Source of the DNA: Mesostigma viride
Taxonomy: Eukaryota; Streptophyta; Mesostigmatophyceae; Mesostigmatales; Mesostigmataceae
DNA: 64,000 nt
Assembly: GCA_009746045.1 (NCBI GenBank)
Contig: RPFO01000406.1
Location: 3,010,872-3,074,871, forward strand
Direction: 5' to 3'
Made by a program: the position numbers and the translations under genes. How positions within the stretch are numbered: the stretch's first letter is position 1; every line of letters starts with the position of its first letter. Below the pieces are notes generated by a model. The model did not search any database. It was not told the origin of the DNA and saw only the letters and a list, made by a program, of their open reading frames with translations. This document shows, piece after piece, positions 24,001-35,700 of the stretch.

Positions 24001-24857
24001 GTGGGTGGATATAAGAGTGGGTCTGTCACGGCTACCCAGGGTGTCGGGTGGGCATGCCGACTAGGATGACAGTCACATGCCGCCACGCACCACCGCGTGC
24101 CCTGCACCATCACCCACCGTCCTGTACACTTCCCGGCATGAGCGGGGAAGCACCCCCCAAACCACTGTGCTGTTAACTGTTAACACTGGGTGGGGAGCGG
24201 GGGAGCGTTCGAACCAGAGGAGGTCCAGCCCTGCACACGTGACGTGGTGGCGTTCCTCGGGATGTGGCAGCTAACGACGGACAAAGAGAGGAACTGTTGG
24301 CACGTGGTTGCTTTGCAAAGCCGTAGGCCCCCTGGATAGTAACCAACCATACAGAATGCTGCTGCCAAGCCAAGCATCTTTTCAATCCTTCCCCACAAGG
24401 GACACAAGCGTCGAAACTCGGGTGCTTTCCGCAATCGCACCACGATCCCAAGGTCATCAACTACATCTTCTAACAAGTGGGAAACCGCCGATAATCCTGC
24501 CGTACAAGGCTGACCGCGAGTCGGCATTGTATTTTGTTTGCGCGTAAGGATTCAACCAGCATTCTTCCTAGCTGGCTAACTAGATGCACAAGAGAATGGG
24601 GGAGAAAACGGGCATCGTTCACGCTCCCGCTAATCAATGTAGCCCACCCGTGTAGGTTTCCTTCCCGTGTAGGTCGACTTAAGTTCTTCCGGACGAACGG
24701 GTGCAACTACGACTTCGCCACGCAGGAGCATACTTGCACGCTCCGCGTACAATGCGGGTGTAGCTTGCATCGCGCAGACCCACGTGACCGTGCTCACCTC
24801 CATCGAGAAAGAGTACGCGGCGTGCGCGTCCTCGATGTCGGTCACGCCCTCCTTCAT
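15080..24857 (-). CDS. MUTYH: Adenine DNA glycosylase MutY/MUTYH, 7 exons
   Basis: Removes adenine paired with 8-oxoguanine in base excision repair. Exons on the minus strand: 24857-24798, 23607-23023, 21942-21883, 20847-20648, 18146-15958, 15475-15393, and probably 15256-15080. Phases agree and give about 1,117 aa. Exon 1 starts at ATG 24857 and has the DIED motif seen ahead of this domain in plant homologs. Then come [23 protein letters not shown] (catalytic Glu near residue 181), helix-hairpin-helix [12 protein letters not shown] (about 258-269), VDGNV (catalytic Asp near 282), and a 4Fe-4S site C-x6-C-x2-C-x5-C (residues 331-347). The C-terminal NUDIX-like 8-oxoG domain is visible as LLAGLWEFP and [10 protein letters not shown]. 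The usual length is 350-550 aa; the excess is low-complexity insert in exons 2 and 5. The exon 4 donor (GTCCAC) is weak and the last exon is least certain. Confidence 0.88.
18654..18893. repeat. 7-bp tandem array, about 34 copies
   Basis: Heptamer variants GGCACAA, GGCACGA, GGCGCGA and GGCCCGA. The middle is a long homogeneous block of GGCGCGA, flanked by GGCCCGA and then GGCACAA blocks. It lies in MutY intron 4. Because 7 is not a multiple of 3, every frame of both strands stays open, giving artefactual ORFs. Confidence 0.95.
19008..19665. repeat. 14-bp minisatellite, about 47 copies
   Basis: Unit AGCCCTGTAACGAT, with rare variants (AATGAT, AACGGT, AGCCATG) and one two-base insertion near 19637. 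In MutY intron 4. Confidence 0.97.
19690..20320. repeat. 52-bp minisatellite, about 12 copies
   Basis: A 52-bp unit starting GATGCGGCACAGAGGGTGCT. Variants alternate between GGCTTGG and GGCTCGG, between CGAAAA and CGAACA, and between GCGGCAC and GCCGCAC. The first copy is longer. It follows the 14-bp array in the same intron. Confidence 0.97.
21478..21545. repeat. 12-bp tandem repeat, about 5-6 copies
   Basis: Unit TGTGGTGTCTGC, in MutY intron 3 (20848-21882). Confidence 0.9.
21605..21780. repeat. AT-rich ~60-bp tandem repeat, 3 degenerate copies
   Basis: The phrase TACTATTATGATGCTATTAA recurs about 60 bp apart, with a weaker third copy near 21755. In MutY intron 3. Confidence 0.8.
22783..22970. 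repeat. (TAGG)n tetranucleotide microsatellite
   Basis: About 47 uninterrupted TAGG units in MutY intron 2 (21943-23022), ending about 50 bp from the exon 2 donor. Confidence 0.98.
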
Positions 24858-25632
24858 TATCGTGATCGAGTCGCAGAGAACGGGCGCAGCCTTGAGTCCG
24901 GGTTTAGGGAAGCGCTTGTATATGGAGCCGATACATGTAGGGACTGCCCTTTTTAATGGAAATCGTGTTCCGCGTTTCCAGGTCACGTCGCGGGCAATTG
25001 GGAGTATAAAAGCCAGGTGTTCGTCTGGGGGCAGCCCGCAGGCCGCGGCTTATGTAAGCGGGGGTTGCCAACTTGTTTATGGAGGATGTCCGAGGACCAG
25101 GACGCAAGCGTATTTTCTTGTTAACGAGTTAGCATTCCTGGGTGGCAACCATCGCGCTGGCTGGTTTACCGTAACTCCGCTCCCGCGCTTTCGAAACTGG
25201 GTACCTAGAGAGCTTGCTTGCATGCCAGCAACAGCATGCTAGTGGGTTGCCTGCATGGGTCACGTGCGCGCCACGGTGAGGCCGGTGACGCACGCCACGT
25301 GGTCGATGCAAGATTGTGGATCAAGCCAAACGGTACGGACGTTAAGCTACCAGATTTATGTGAATGGCGGCCGGAGCCACGAAGCAGAATTATATTACTG
25401 TTGTTAGGCATACGCGAAGCCGTCGTAAATCGGCTGAGGCCTGCATGTTTTTTTTGCCGTTTTTTTTTTGCCGTTATCACATAATTATATCTTTTTTGCT
25501 GTACCCGACTGCGATGACGGTCGGACGGGTTTTTGTGACATCATTTAGTCGGCCTTAGTCTACCGCAATTTGGCGACTCCTTGTATCTGTTGGTCCGTGC
25601 CAAGTACTACCGCCGCTCTGCATCCTCAACCA
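24858..25632. promoter_or_regulatory. Divergent intergenic region between MutY and MOCS3
   Basis: Only 775 bp separate the MutY start codon (minus) and the MOCS3 start codon (plus). A TATA-like element (TATAAAAG, 25005-25012) points toward MOCS3. Just upstream of the MOCS3 start are T-rich runs (about 25448-25500). Shared regulation is inferred from the arrangement only. Confidence 0.55.
25005..25012 (+). promoter_or_regulatory. TATA-like element
   Basis: TATAAAAG in a non-AT-rich setting, about 620 bp ahead of the MOCS3 ATG. If used, it implies a long 5' UTR. Weak evidence. Confidence 0.3.
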
Positions 25633-26741
25633 ATGACCGATCAGGCAGACTTGCTGAGGCAGCTGTTGGCAATCAACTCTAGGGTAGATTCGAACGATGA
25701 ATTGCGCAGCGGTTGCCATGAGAATTACTCAAGCTTGGCCGAAGAAAACAAGGCCCTGCGCGGCCGCATCGCGCGCCTTGAGGAGGTGATCGTGCAGTAT
25801 TACGAATGTGCCGGTACCATGGCTGCTGCAGCCAAAGGCCAGACTTTGCGTGGTGAAGCCTCTAACAGTCTCGCAACCGCCAGGGATGTCGCAATGGCTT
25901 CCGTATCTCCTGCAGCTGCTTCGGAATCCTCGTCGATTGTTGCCGAACTCGGTGCACAGATCCTAGCGGAGGGGCGAGGCTTCGATGGCCCTCACAGCCT
26001 GACGACGGAAGAGGTTGTCCGCTATGGCCGGCACCTTATGGTCCCATCGTTTGGTGTGGAAGGTTGGTTTACCCTAACGAAAAGCTCCCGCGAGTGCCCC
26101 CACACTGCTGCTGATGCTCTGAGCCTTGCCGTCTGCCATAGCTTCTGCTGCTAACGCCATTATGACCATCCTCTTGGCAGGTTCTGCGGGGCCAGGGCTG
26201 ATAGCAAGTTTGTTGAAGGCTGCCCAAAGCGTGCCTCGTGGTACCAAGCGTTGAATTGTGCCACCCTCCCAATCTCCTGTGGGTAGGATTTCCTATCACT
26301 AGCAAAGTTTCAGGCCGTAGCGGTTTAGCCCTCTGTAGGAAATGTTATAACTTGCGTTTCTCCTGTTTGCCGCAATCCCATCATGCATTTACCCAAACAT
26401 GGGGCCTCAGCAACACAATCAATGGCAAATGAAAAAGTTCACGACATCTGTATAAAAACCACCACATCTGTATGAAAACCATTGCAAACATCCGGGGCAG
26501 TACCTCAATAGCGTCAGGAGGCGGGCGGTCAGATCCATTCCATGGCCACTGGAAGATGCGCTGCCCATCACAGCCCCACCCATCACGGCACATCATCCAA
26601 CATAGCCACCGTGACAGATGGCAGCACCCGCACACCCTGGCGGGCTTACACGCTGCCGTGTTGGCCCTCCTCATCCTGGACTCCAGCCCCCCGCCCAGGC
26701 CAAGACAACCTGAAAAAGAGCACACGCCCCCCCCCCCCCCC

Positions 26742-26799
<58 letters not shown>

Positions 26800-29700
26800 C
26801 ACACACACACACACACACACGCACACATGCCACACACATGCACACACACAACCGCACGCACACACTCCCACACGCACACACACCAGGCCAAGACAACCTG
26901 AAGAAGAGCTCCGTCCTCGTGGTGGGTGCGGGCGGCCTCGGCTCCCCCGCGCTGCTCTACCTTGCCGCCAGCGGGGTGGGCCGGCTGGGCATCTGCGACT
27001 ACGACAAGGTGGAACTGCACAACCTGCAGCGACAGGTGAGGCAGAGCGGATGCTGCGCGGGGGGAGGTGCCCGCACAGCGCCAGTGTTGCGGGCAGCCGT
27101 GGGCAAGTTGCGCCACCGAGCGGATCCATGTATGTTTCGCAGGTGGAGCGTTGGTAGTTGCACCAAGCTGAGGTCGACTTTGGCTGCACCGGACATGATG
27201 CTGGCTCTCCACGCACAAGCTCGCAGCCTTCCTCAACCACGTCAACGAGCATTCTTCTTTCTTGTGGAGCTTATTTGTTGATTAAGGAGCATGCCCTCTT
27301 GATTTTCTTTCTGGAACCGTGCGCGTGGTTTCGCTGCCCATGGGATGGTTTTATCCATGCGATGGTAGTTTGAACATGCACCTAGCCATGCTGCCTTCCC
27401 ATGCCTGTTCCCCCCTGCCCCCCGCCCCGCGCCCCCGCCCCTGCCCCCGCTCACGCCTCGTCTTCCACCCCGCCCCCAGGTGATCCACTCCGAAGCTTCG
27501 CTCGGCATGCCCAAGGCGTGGTCGGCCGCAAATGCTTGTCGCAGGTAGCCGCCCGCTTTCCTTGTAGCAGGTCGCCGCCCGCTTTCCTTGTCGCATGTCG
27601 CATGTCACACAGCGGCACGGCCCACGGTTGCAATACCATCTTTTTTTGGTGGCAGACCAACGGCATGTAGGCAAGGATGTGAACATACTTTGCAGGTCGG
27701 CCCTGTTCCATCATTCCTTACCTAGTAAGTGACATTATGGTGGTTGCCCTCTCCTGGCCGCTCGCCTGTTTAGGGGCAAGCGGGTCATGGGGTGGGCACC
27801 GCAGATGGGTGTTCTGGGTTTGATCCAATAGAGGTACCTGATCCAATAGAGGTACCTGATCTGATGGAGGCACCTGGTCCATTAGAGACACCTGATCCAA
27901 TAGAGGTACCTGATCTGATGGAGGCACCTGGTCCATTAGAGACACCTGATCAAATAGAGGTACCTGATCCAATAGAGGTACCTGATCCAATAGAGGTACC
28001 TGATCTGATGGAGGCACCTGGTCCATTAGAGACACCTGATCTGATGGAGGTACCTGATCCAATAGAGGTACCTGATCCAATAGAGGTACCTGATCTGATG
28101 GAGGTACCTGGTCCATTAGCGATACCTGATTCAGTCGAGATACCTGAGCCTGCGCCGTGCTTGGCTTTTCCTACCATGGAGCGGTTATTCAGTTGTTTTG
28201 GACCTTGAGTGACCATCATGGTGTTGTATTACCATCATCGTGTCTGCCCAGTAAGGCCGGTGATGTCTTATGCCCATTTGTTCCCGTGATGCCGCCACAC
28301 GTGCTGCCATCCGTGCCCTCTTTGCTCGCACCCACCTCTACGCAGTGGCGCGTGTTTCCTTTTCCTTGGCATTTGTGCTGCCTGCAGTGAAGTGGCAGGC
28401 GATAGCAGGAAGCACTTGGCCTTGCTAGCTGGCTCGCTGGCTGGCTCATTTGCAGGTGCTAATGCGCGCAAACCATAAAAAAACATGACTTCACAGATTG
28501 CTTTCAAAATTGCCAAAAAAGTCAACAATCTGCCCGCGTGCGTGTTCCCGTGCATGCATGTGCGTGCGTGTCTCTGTGGCGTCACCCACGCGTGAAATAT
28601 CTGCCACCTGTGCGCACGCGTCCGCGTGTGTTTGCCCCTCGGTGCCGTCGCCAGGATCAACTCGTCCCTGGCGCTGACGGTCCACAACGAGCCGCTGACA
28701 CCGCAGAACGCGCTCGACATGGTGTCCACGTGAGTGTGATCACGCAAGATGGTCCTTGTGAGCGAAACCGTGCATGTGTCCTCGTGGGTTCTTGCGTCAG
28801 GTGGTGGTGTGATGATGTGTGATGGTCGTTGCGATGATCATAGAAGGGGGCTGATGAGTGGTCGCGCGCCATGGTGGTGTTGATCGTGGCCGCCCCTGAT
28901 GGTCTTGCGTACGTGGTCACGTCATCGGGCAGTGGGATGGCATCCATCCCGCTATTTTCCCTGTCTTGCGCCCAAGTCAACCCCCTACCCCTCTTACTCT
29001 TCACCGTTTTCCTCCGTTCGTTATGCATGGATGCACCAGCACCTTTATTGTCACACACCTTTCTTGTAACCATGCGGGTGAACATGATGGCAAGCATCCA
29101 AGCTGCTAGCCAAGAAAATTGAAGGAAGAGACCCAGTTTGCAGTTGCGCTTGGGTAACCAACAGCTCTCATTGTCGAATACACCTCTGCAACAGCTGAAG
29201 CTGGCCTGTACATAAGGGCTTTAATACAGTGCAATTTGATGCCCCACAACATTCAGACGCAATAGCCTCACACGTTTGTTTATGTGATTAACCAATCATA
29301 TTAGGATGCCCCTACTTTCTTACTGTTCTGCCTGCCCTCAACCGGGTCCTCCCCTCCTCCGCGCCCTCAGCCCCCAGACCTTTGTCCGTTACTCACCCAT
29401 CTGGGTGCCTGTCTCCCCCTGCGCCTTTGCGGATGCCATGCGGCCCCATCCCTTGTCCCCAGGGTGCATACCCGTGAGATCCCTGCGGATGCAACACCCG
29501 TGGCTTGACCAATGAGTTAAGTAGTGCGATACGCATTACTTAACTCAATGCATGCCTCACCAAGGCAACGCATCTCTGGGAGCCCGAAGTACGCAGCGTC
29601 TAGGGTCTTTGCTGCCCCCAGATTCAACCCCCCCCCCTGCTGTCTTCCTGACCCTTGCCCACTGGCAGGTATGATGCCGTGGTGGACACCATTGGCTGCC

Positions 29701-32700
29701 CTTCTTTCCTTCCCTTCCCCCCTTCCACCCCGCTTGTTGTGTTCTTGCATACCCAGGTACGACGTGGTGGTGGACGGCAGCGACAACGTGGGCACTCGCT
29801 ACTTGCTCAACGACGCCTGCGTGGTCGCGCACAAGGTGGGGTTCTATCTTTGGGCGGTTATGGGCGTGCATGGGGTGGGGCCAAGGCTTCCAATAATCCG
29901 GGTAGATCTATCCTTGAATGGGTGCTAATTTTTCGTAGCATTGTTTGGTCGCACCCAAGTTGGGGATGCAGCTTCCGATATCTTGGTACAGAAGGAATGG
30001 AATACAACTTGGTGCACAAGTTATTGAGTACAAGTCATGTACAGATATTTTACTGGCCCAGAATAGACTCTTAAAAAACCTTTTCGATGCAAATTGAAGC
30101 AGAGTTCATATTTATGGCGTGGTCATTTCTTTAGTCTGCAGGGAGCCAGGATATAAAGATGTGGCTCGTATCTTTCTTCTTTCTTCTTTCTTCTTTCTTC
30201 TTTCTTCTTTCTTCTTTCTTCTTTCTTCTTTCTTCTTTCTTCTTTCTTCTTTCTTCTTTCTTCTTTCTTCTTTCTTCTTTCTTCTTTCTTCTTTCTTCTT
30301 TCTTCTTTCTTCTTTCTTCTTTCTTCTTTCTTCTTTCTTCTTTCTTCTTTCTTCTTTCCTCTTTATTGGTATCCACATTCTACGCAAAGGAACGGCGAGC
30401 CCACGTCGAGACCTCGTATGGCGATTTAATGGGGTTCATTTTGTGAACCGTTTGCCTCTGGGGTAGTGCGTTCTTGTTTCAGCCTCTGGGGTAGTGCAGA
30501 AAGTGGGGTCAATCCTTCGCTGGGTGGGAATCGTCCCGTGGCCTTGTTTGGTCACATGCGAGATCTAGATGGGGAAAGTTGATGACATCCATGAAGCCAT
30601 CTGTTGTTGTGATGTGTGTGTGTGTGGGAAGCTTGATCGCCAATTTTGTCGCCAAGAAGCTTGATCGCCAACTTTGTCGCCATGAAGCTTGATCGCCAAC
30701 TTTGTCGCCATGAAGCTTGATCGCCAACTTTGTTACCAAGAAGGCAGGCTCACCCATCCATGAAGCTTGATCACCAACTTTGTCACCATGAAGCTTGATC
30801 ACCAACTTTGTCGCCATGAAGCTTGATCACCAACTTTGTGGCCATGAAGCTTGATCACCAACTTTGTCACCATGAAGCTTGATCACCAACTTTGTGGCCA
30901 TGAAGCTTGATCACCAACTTTGTCGCCATGAAGCTTGATCACCAACTTTGTCACCATGAAGCTTGATCACCAACTTTGTCACCATGAAGCTTGATCACCA
31001 ACTTTGTCGCCATGAAGCTTGATCACCAACTTTGTCACCATGAAGCTTGATCACCAACTTTGTCACCATGAAGCTTGATCACCAACTTTGTCACCATGAA
31101 GCTTGATCACCAACTTTGTCACCATGAAGCTTGATCACCAACTTTGTCACCATGAAGCTTGATCACCAACTTTGTCACCATGAAGCTTGATCACCAACTT
31201 TGTCACCATGAAGCTTGATCACCAACTTTGTCACCATGAAGCTTGATCACCAACTTTGTCACCATGAAGCTTGATCACCAACTTTGTCACCATGAAGCTT
31301 GATCACCAACTTTGTCACCATGAAGCTTGATCACCAACTTTGTCACCATGAAGCTTGATCACCAACTTTGTCACCATGAAGCTTGATCACCAACTTTGTC
31401 ACCATGAAGCTTGATCACCAACTTTGTCACCATGAAGCTTGATCACCAACTTTGTCACCATGAAGCTTGATCACCAACTTTGTCACCATGAAGCTTGATC
31501 ACCAACTTTGTCACCATGAAGCTTGATCACCAACTTTGTCACCATGAAGCTTGATCACCAACTTTGTCACCATGAAGCTTGATCACCAACTTTGTCACCA
31601 TGAAGCTTGATCACCAACTTTGTCACCATGAAGCTTGATCACCAACTTTGTCACCATGAAGCTTGATCACCAACTTTGTCGCCATGAAGCTTGATCACCA
31701 ACTTTGTCACCATGAAGCTTGATCACCAACTTTGTCACCATGAAGCTTGATCACCAACTTTGTCACCATGAAGCTTGATCACCAACTTTGTCACCATGAA
31801 GCTTGATCACCAACTTTGTCGCCATGAAGCTTGATCACCAACTTTGTCACCATGAAGCTTGATCACCAACTTTGTCACCATGAAGCTTGATCACCAACTT
31901 TGTCACCATGAAGCTTGATCACCAACTTTGTCGCCATGAAGCTTGATCACCAACTTTGTCACCATGAAGCTTGATCACCAACTTTGTCACCATGAAGCTT
32001 GATCACCAACTTTGTCACCATGAAGCTTGATCACCAACTTTGTCACCATGAAGCTTGATCACCAACTTTGTCACCATGAAGCTTGATCACCAACTTTGTC
32101 ACCATGAAGCTTGATCACCAACTTTGTCGCCATGAAGCTTGATCACCAACTTTGTCACCATGAAGCTTGATCACCAACTTTGTCGCCATGAAGCTTGATC
32201 ACCAACTTTGTCGCCATGAAGCTTGATCACCAACTTTGTCACCATGAAGCTTGATCACCAACTTTGTCACCATGAAGCTTGATCACCAACTTTGTCACCA
32301 TGAAGCTTGATCACCAACTTTGTCACCATGAAGCTTGATCGCCAACTTTGTTACCAAGAAGGCAGGCTCACCCATCCATGAAGCTTGATCACCAACTTTG
32401 TCACCATGAAGCTTGATCACCAACTTTGTGGCCATGAAGCTTGATCACCAACTTTGTCACCATGAAGCTTGATCACCAACTTTGTCGCCATGAAGCTTGA
32501 TCACCAACTTTGTCACCATGAAGCTTGATCACCAACTTTGTCCATGAAGCTTGATCACCAACTTTGTCGCCATGAAGCTTGATCACCAACTTTGTCGCCA
32601 TGAAGCTTGATCACCAACTTTGTCACCATGAAGCTTGATCACCAACTTTGTCACCATGAAGCTTGATCACCAACTTTGTCACCATGAAGCTTGATCACCA

Positions 32701-35700
32701 ACTTTGTCACCATGAAGCTTGATCACCAACTTTGTACCATGAAGCTTGATCACCAACTTTGTCACCATGAAGCTTGATCACCAACTTTGTCACCATGAAG
32801 CTTGATCACCAACTTTGTCGCCATGAAGCTTGATCACCAACTTTGTCACCATGAAGCTTGATCACCAACTTTGTCACCATGAAGCTTGATCACCAACTTT
32901 GTCGCCATGAAGCTTGATCACCAACTTTGTCGCCATGAAGCTTGATCACCAACTTTGTCACCATGAAGCTTGATCACCAACTTTGTCACCATGAAGCTTG
33001 ATCACCAACTTTGTCACCATGAAGCTTGATCACCAACTTTGTCGCCATGAAGCTTGATCACCAACTTTGTCACCATGAAGCTTGATCACCAACTTTGTCG
33101 CCATGAAGCTTGATCACCAACTTTGTCGCCATGAAGCTTGATCACCAACTTTGTCACCATGAAGCTTGATCACCAACTTTGTCACCATGAAGCTTGATCA
33201 CCAACTTTGTCACCATGAAGCTTGATCACCAACTTTGTCACCATGAAGCTTGATCACCAACTTTGTTGCACCCATCCATGAAGCTTGATCACCAACTTTG
33301 TCACCATGAAGCTTGATCACCAACTTTGTCACCATGAAGCTTGATCACCAACTTTGTCGCCATGAAGCTTGATCACCAACTTTGTCACCATGAAGCTTGA
33401 TCACCAACTTTGTCACCATGAAGCTTGATCACCAACTTTGTCACCATGAAGCTTGATCACCAACTTTGTCCATGAAGCTTGATCACCAACTTTGTCGCCA
33501 TGAAGCTTGATCACCAACTTTGTCACCATGAAGCTTGATCACCAACTTTGTCGCCATGAAGCTTGATCACCAACTTTGTCACCATGAAGCTTGATCACCA
33601 ACTTTGTCACCATGAAGCTTGATCACCAACTTTGTCCATGAAGCTTGATCACCAACTTTGTCGCCATGAAGCTTGATCACCAACTTTGTCACCATGAAGC
33701 TTGATCACCAACTTTGTCGCCATGAAGCTTGATCACCAACTTTGTCACCATGAAGCTTGATCACCAACTTTGTCACCATGAAGCTTGATCACCAACTTTG
33801 TCACCATGAAGCTTGATCACCAACTTTGTCGCCATGAAGCTTGATCACCAACTTTGTCACCATGAAGCTTGATCACCAACTTTGTCACCATGAAGCTTGA
33901 TCACCAACTTTGTCACCATGAAGCTTGATCACCAACTTTGTCGCCATGAAGCTTGATCACCAACTTTGTCGCCATGAAGCTTGATCACCAACTTTGTCGC
34001 CATGAAGCTTGATCACCAACTTTGTCGCCATGAAGCTTGATCACCAACTTTGTCACCATGAAGCTTGATCACCAACTTTGTCACCATGAAGCTTGATCAC
34101 CAACTTTGTCACCATGAAGCTTGATCACCAACTTTGTCGCCATGAAGCTTGATCACCAACTTTGTCACCATGAAGCTTGATCACCAACTTTGTCGCCATG
34201 AAGCTTGATCACCAACTTTGTCGCCATGAAGCTTGATCACCAACTTTGTCACCATGAAGCTTGATCACCAACTTTGTCGCCATGAAGCTTGATCACCAAC
34301 TTTGTCACCATGAAGCTTGATCACCAACTTTGTCGCCATGAAGCTTGATCACCAACTTTGTCACCATGAAGCTTGATCACCAACTTTGTCACCATGAAGC
34401 TTGATCACCAACTTTGTCGCCATGAAGCTTGATCACCAACTTTGTCGCCATGAAGCTTGATCACCAACTTTGTCGCCATGAAGCTTGATCACCAACTTTG
34501 TCACCATGAAGCTTGATCACCAACTTTGTCACCATGAAGCTTGATCACCAACTTTGTCGCCATGAAGCTTGATCACCAACTTTGTCGCCATGAAGCTTGA
34601 TCACCAACTTTGTCACCATGAAGCTTGATCACCAACTTTGTCGCCATGAAGCTTGATCACCAACTTTGTCACCATGAAGCTTGATCACCAACTTTGTCAC
34701 CATGAAGCTTGATCACCAACTTTGTCACCATGAAGCTTGATCACCAACTTTGTCACCATGAAGCTTGATCACCAACTTTGTCACCATGAAGCTTGATCAC
34801 CAACTTTGTCACCATGAAGCTTGATCACCAACTTTGTCACCATGAAGCTTGATCACCAACTTTGTCACCATGAAGCTTGATCACCAACTTTGTCACCATG
34901 AAGCTTGATCACCAACTTTGTCGCCATGAAGCTTGATCACCAACTTTGTCCATGAAGCTTGATCACCAACTTTGTCACCATGAAGCTTGATCACCAACTT
35001 TGTCGCCATGAAGCTTGATCACCAACTTTGTCGCCATGAAGCTTGATCACCAACTTTGTCACCATGAAGCTTGATCACCAACTTTGTCACCATGAAGCTT
35101 GATCACCAACTTTGTCACCATGAAGCTTGATCACCAACTTTGTCGCCATGAAGCTTGATCACCAACTTTGTCCATGAAGCTTGATCACCAACTTTGTCAC
35201 CATGAAGCTTGATCACCAACTTTGTCACCATGAAGCTTGATCACCAACTTTGTCACCATGAAGCTTGATCACCAACTTTGTCACCATGAAGCTTGATCAC
35301 CAACTTTGTCACCATGAAGCTTGATCACCAACTTTGTCACCATGAAGCTTGATCACCAACTTTGTCGCCATGAAGCTTGATCACCAACTTTGTCGCCATG
35401 AAGCTTGATCACCAACTTTGTCACCATGAAGCTTGATCACCAACTTTGTCACCATGAAGCTTGATCACCAACTTTGTCGCCATGAAGCTTGATCACCAAC
35501 TTTGTCACCATGAAGCTTGATCACCAACTTTGTCCATGAAGCTTGATCACCAACTTTGTCACCATGAAGCTTGATCACCAACTTTGTCACCATGAAGCTT
35601 GATCACCAACTTTGTCACCATGAAGCTTGATCACCAACTTTGTCACCATGAAGCTTGATCACCAACTTTGTCGCCATGAAGCTTGATCACCAACTTTGTC

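Noticed and set aside
24630-24986. Separate 118-codon minus-strand gene
   Set aside because: Its middle part is exon 1 of MutY (DIED motif, then a donor at 24797), and phase joins exon 2; the rest reads into intron 1 and the upstream region.
27718-28219. ORFs encoding a six-residue repeat (DPIEVP / SDQVPL)
   Set aside because: Direct readout of the 18-bp minisatellite in MOCS3 intron 3.
30112-30466. Lys/Glu/Arg-rich and Phe/Leu/Ser-rich ORFs
   Set aside because: Frames of the TTTCTTC heptamer array; not a gene.
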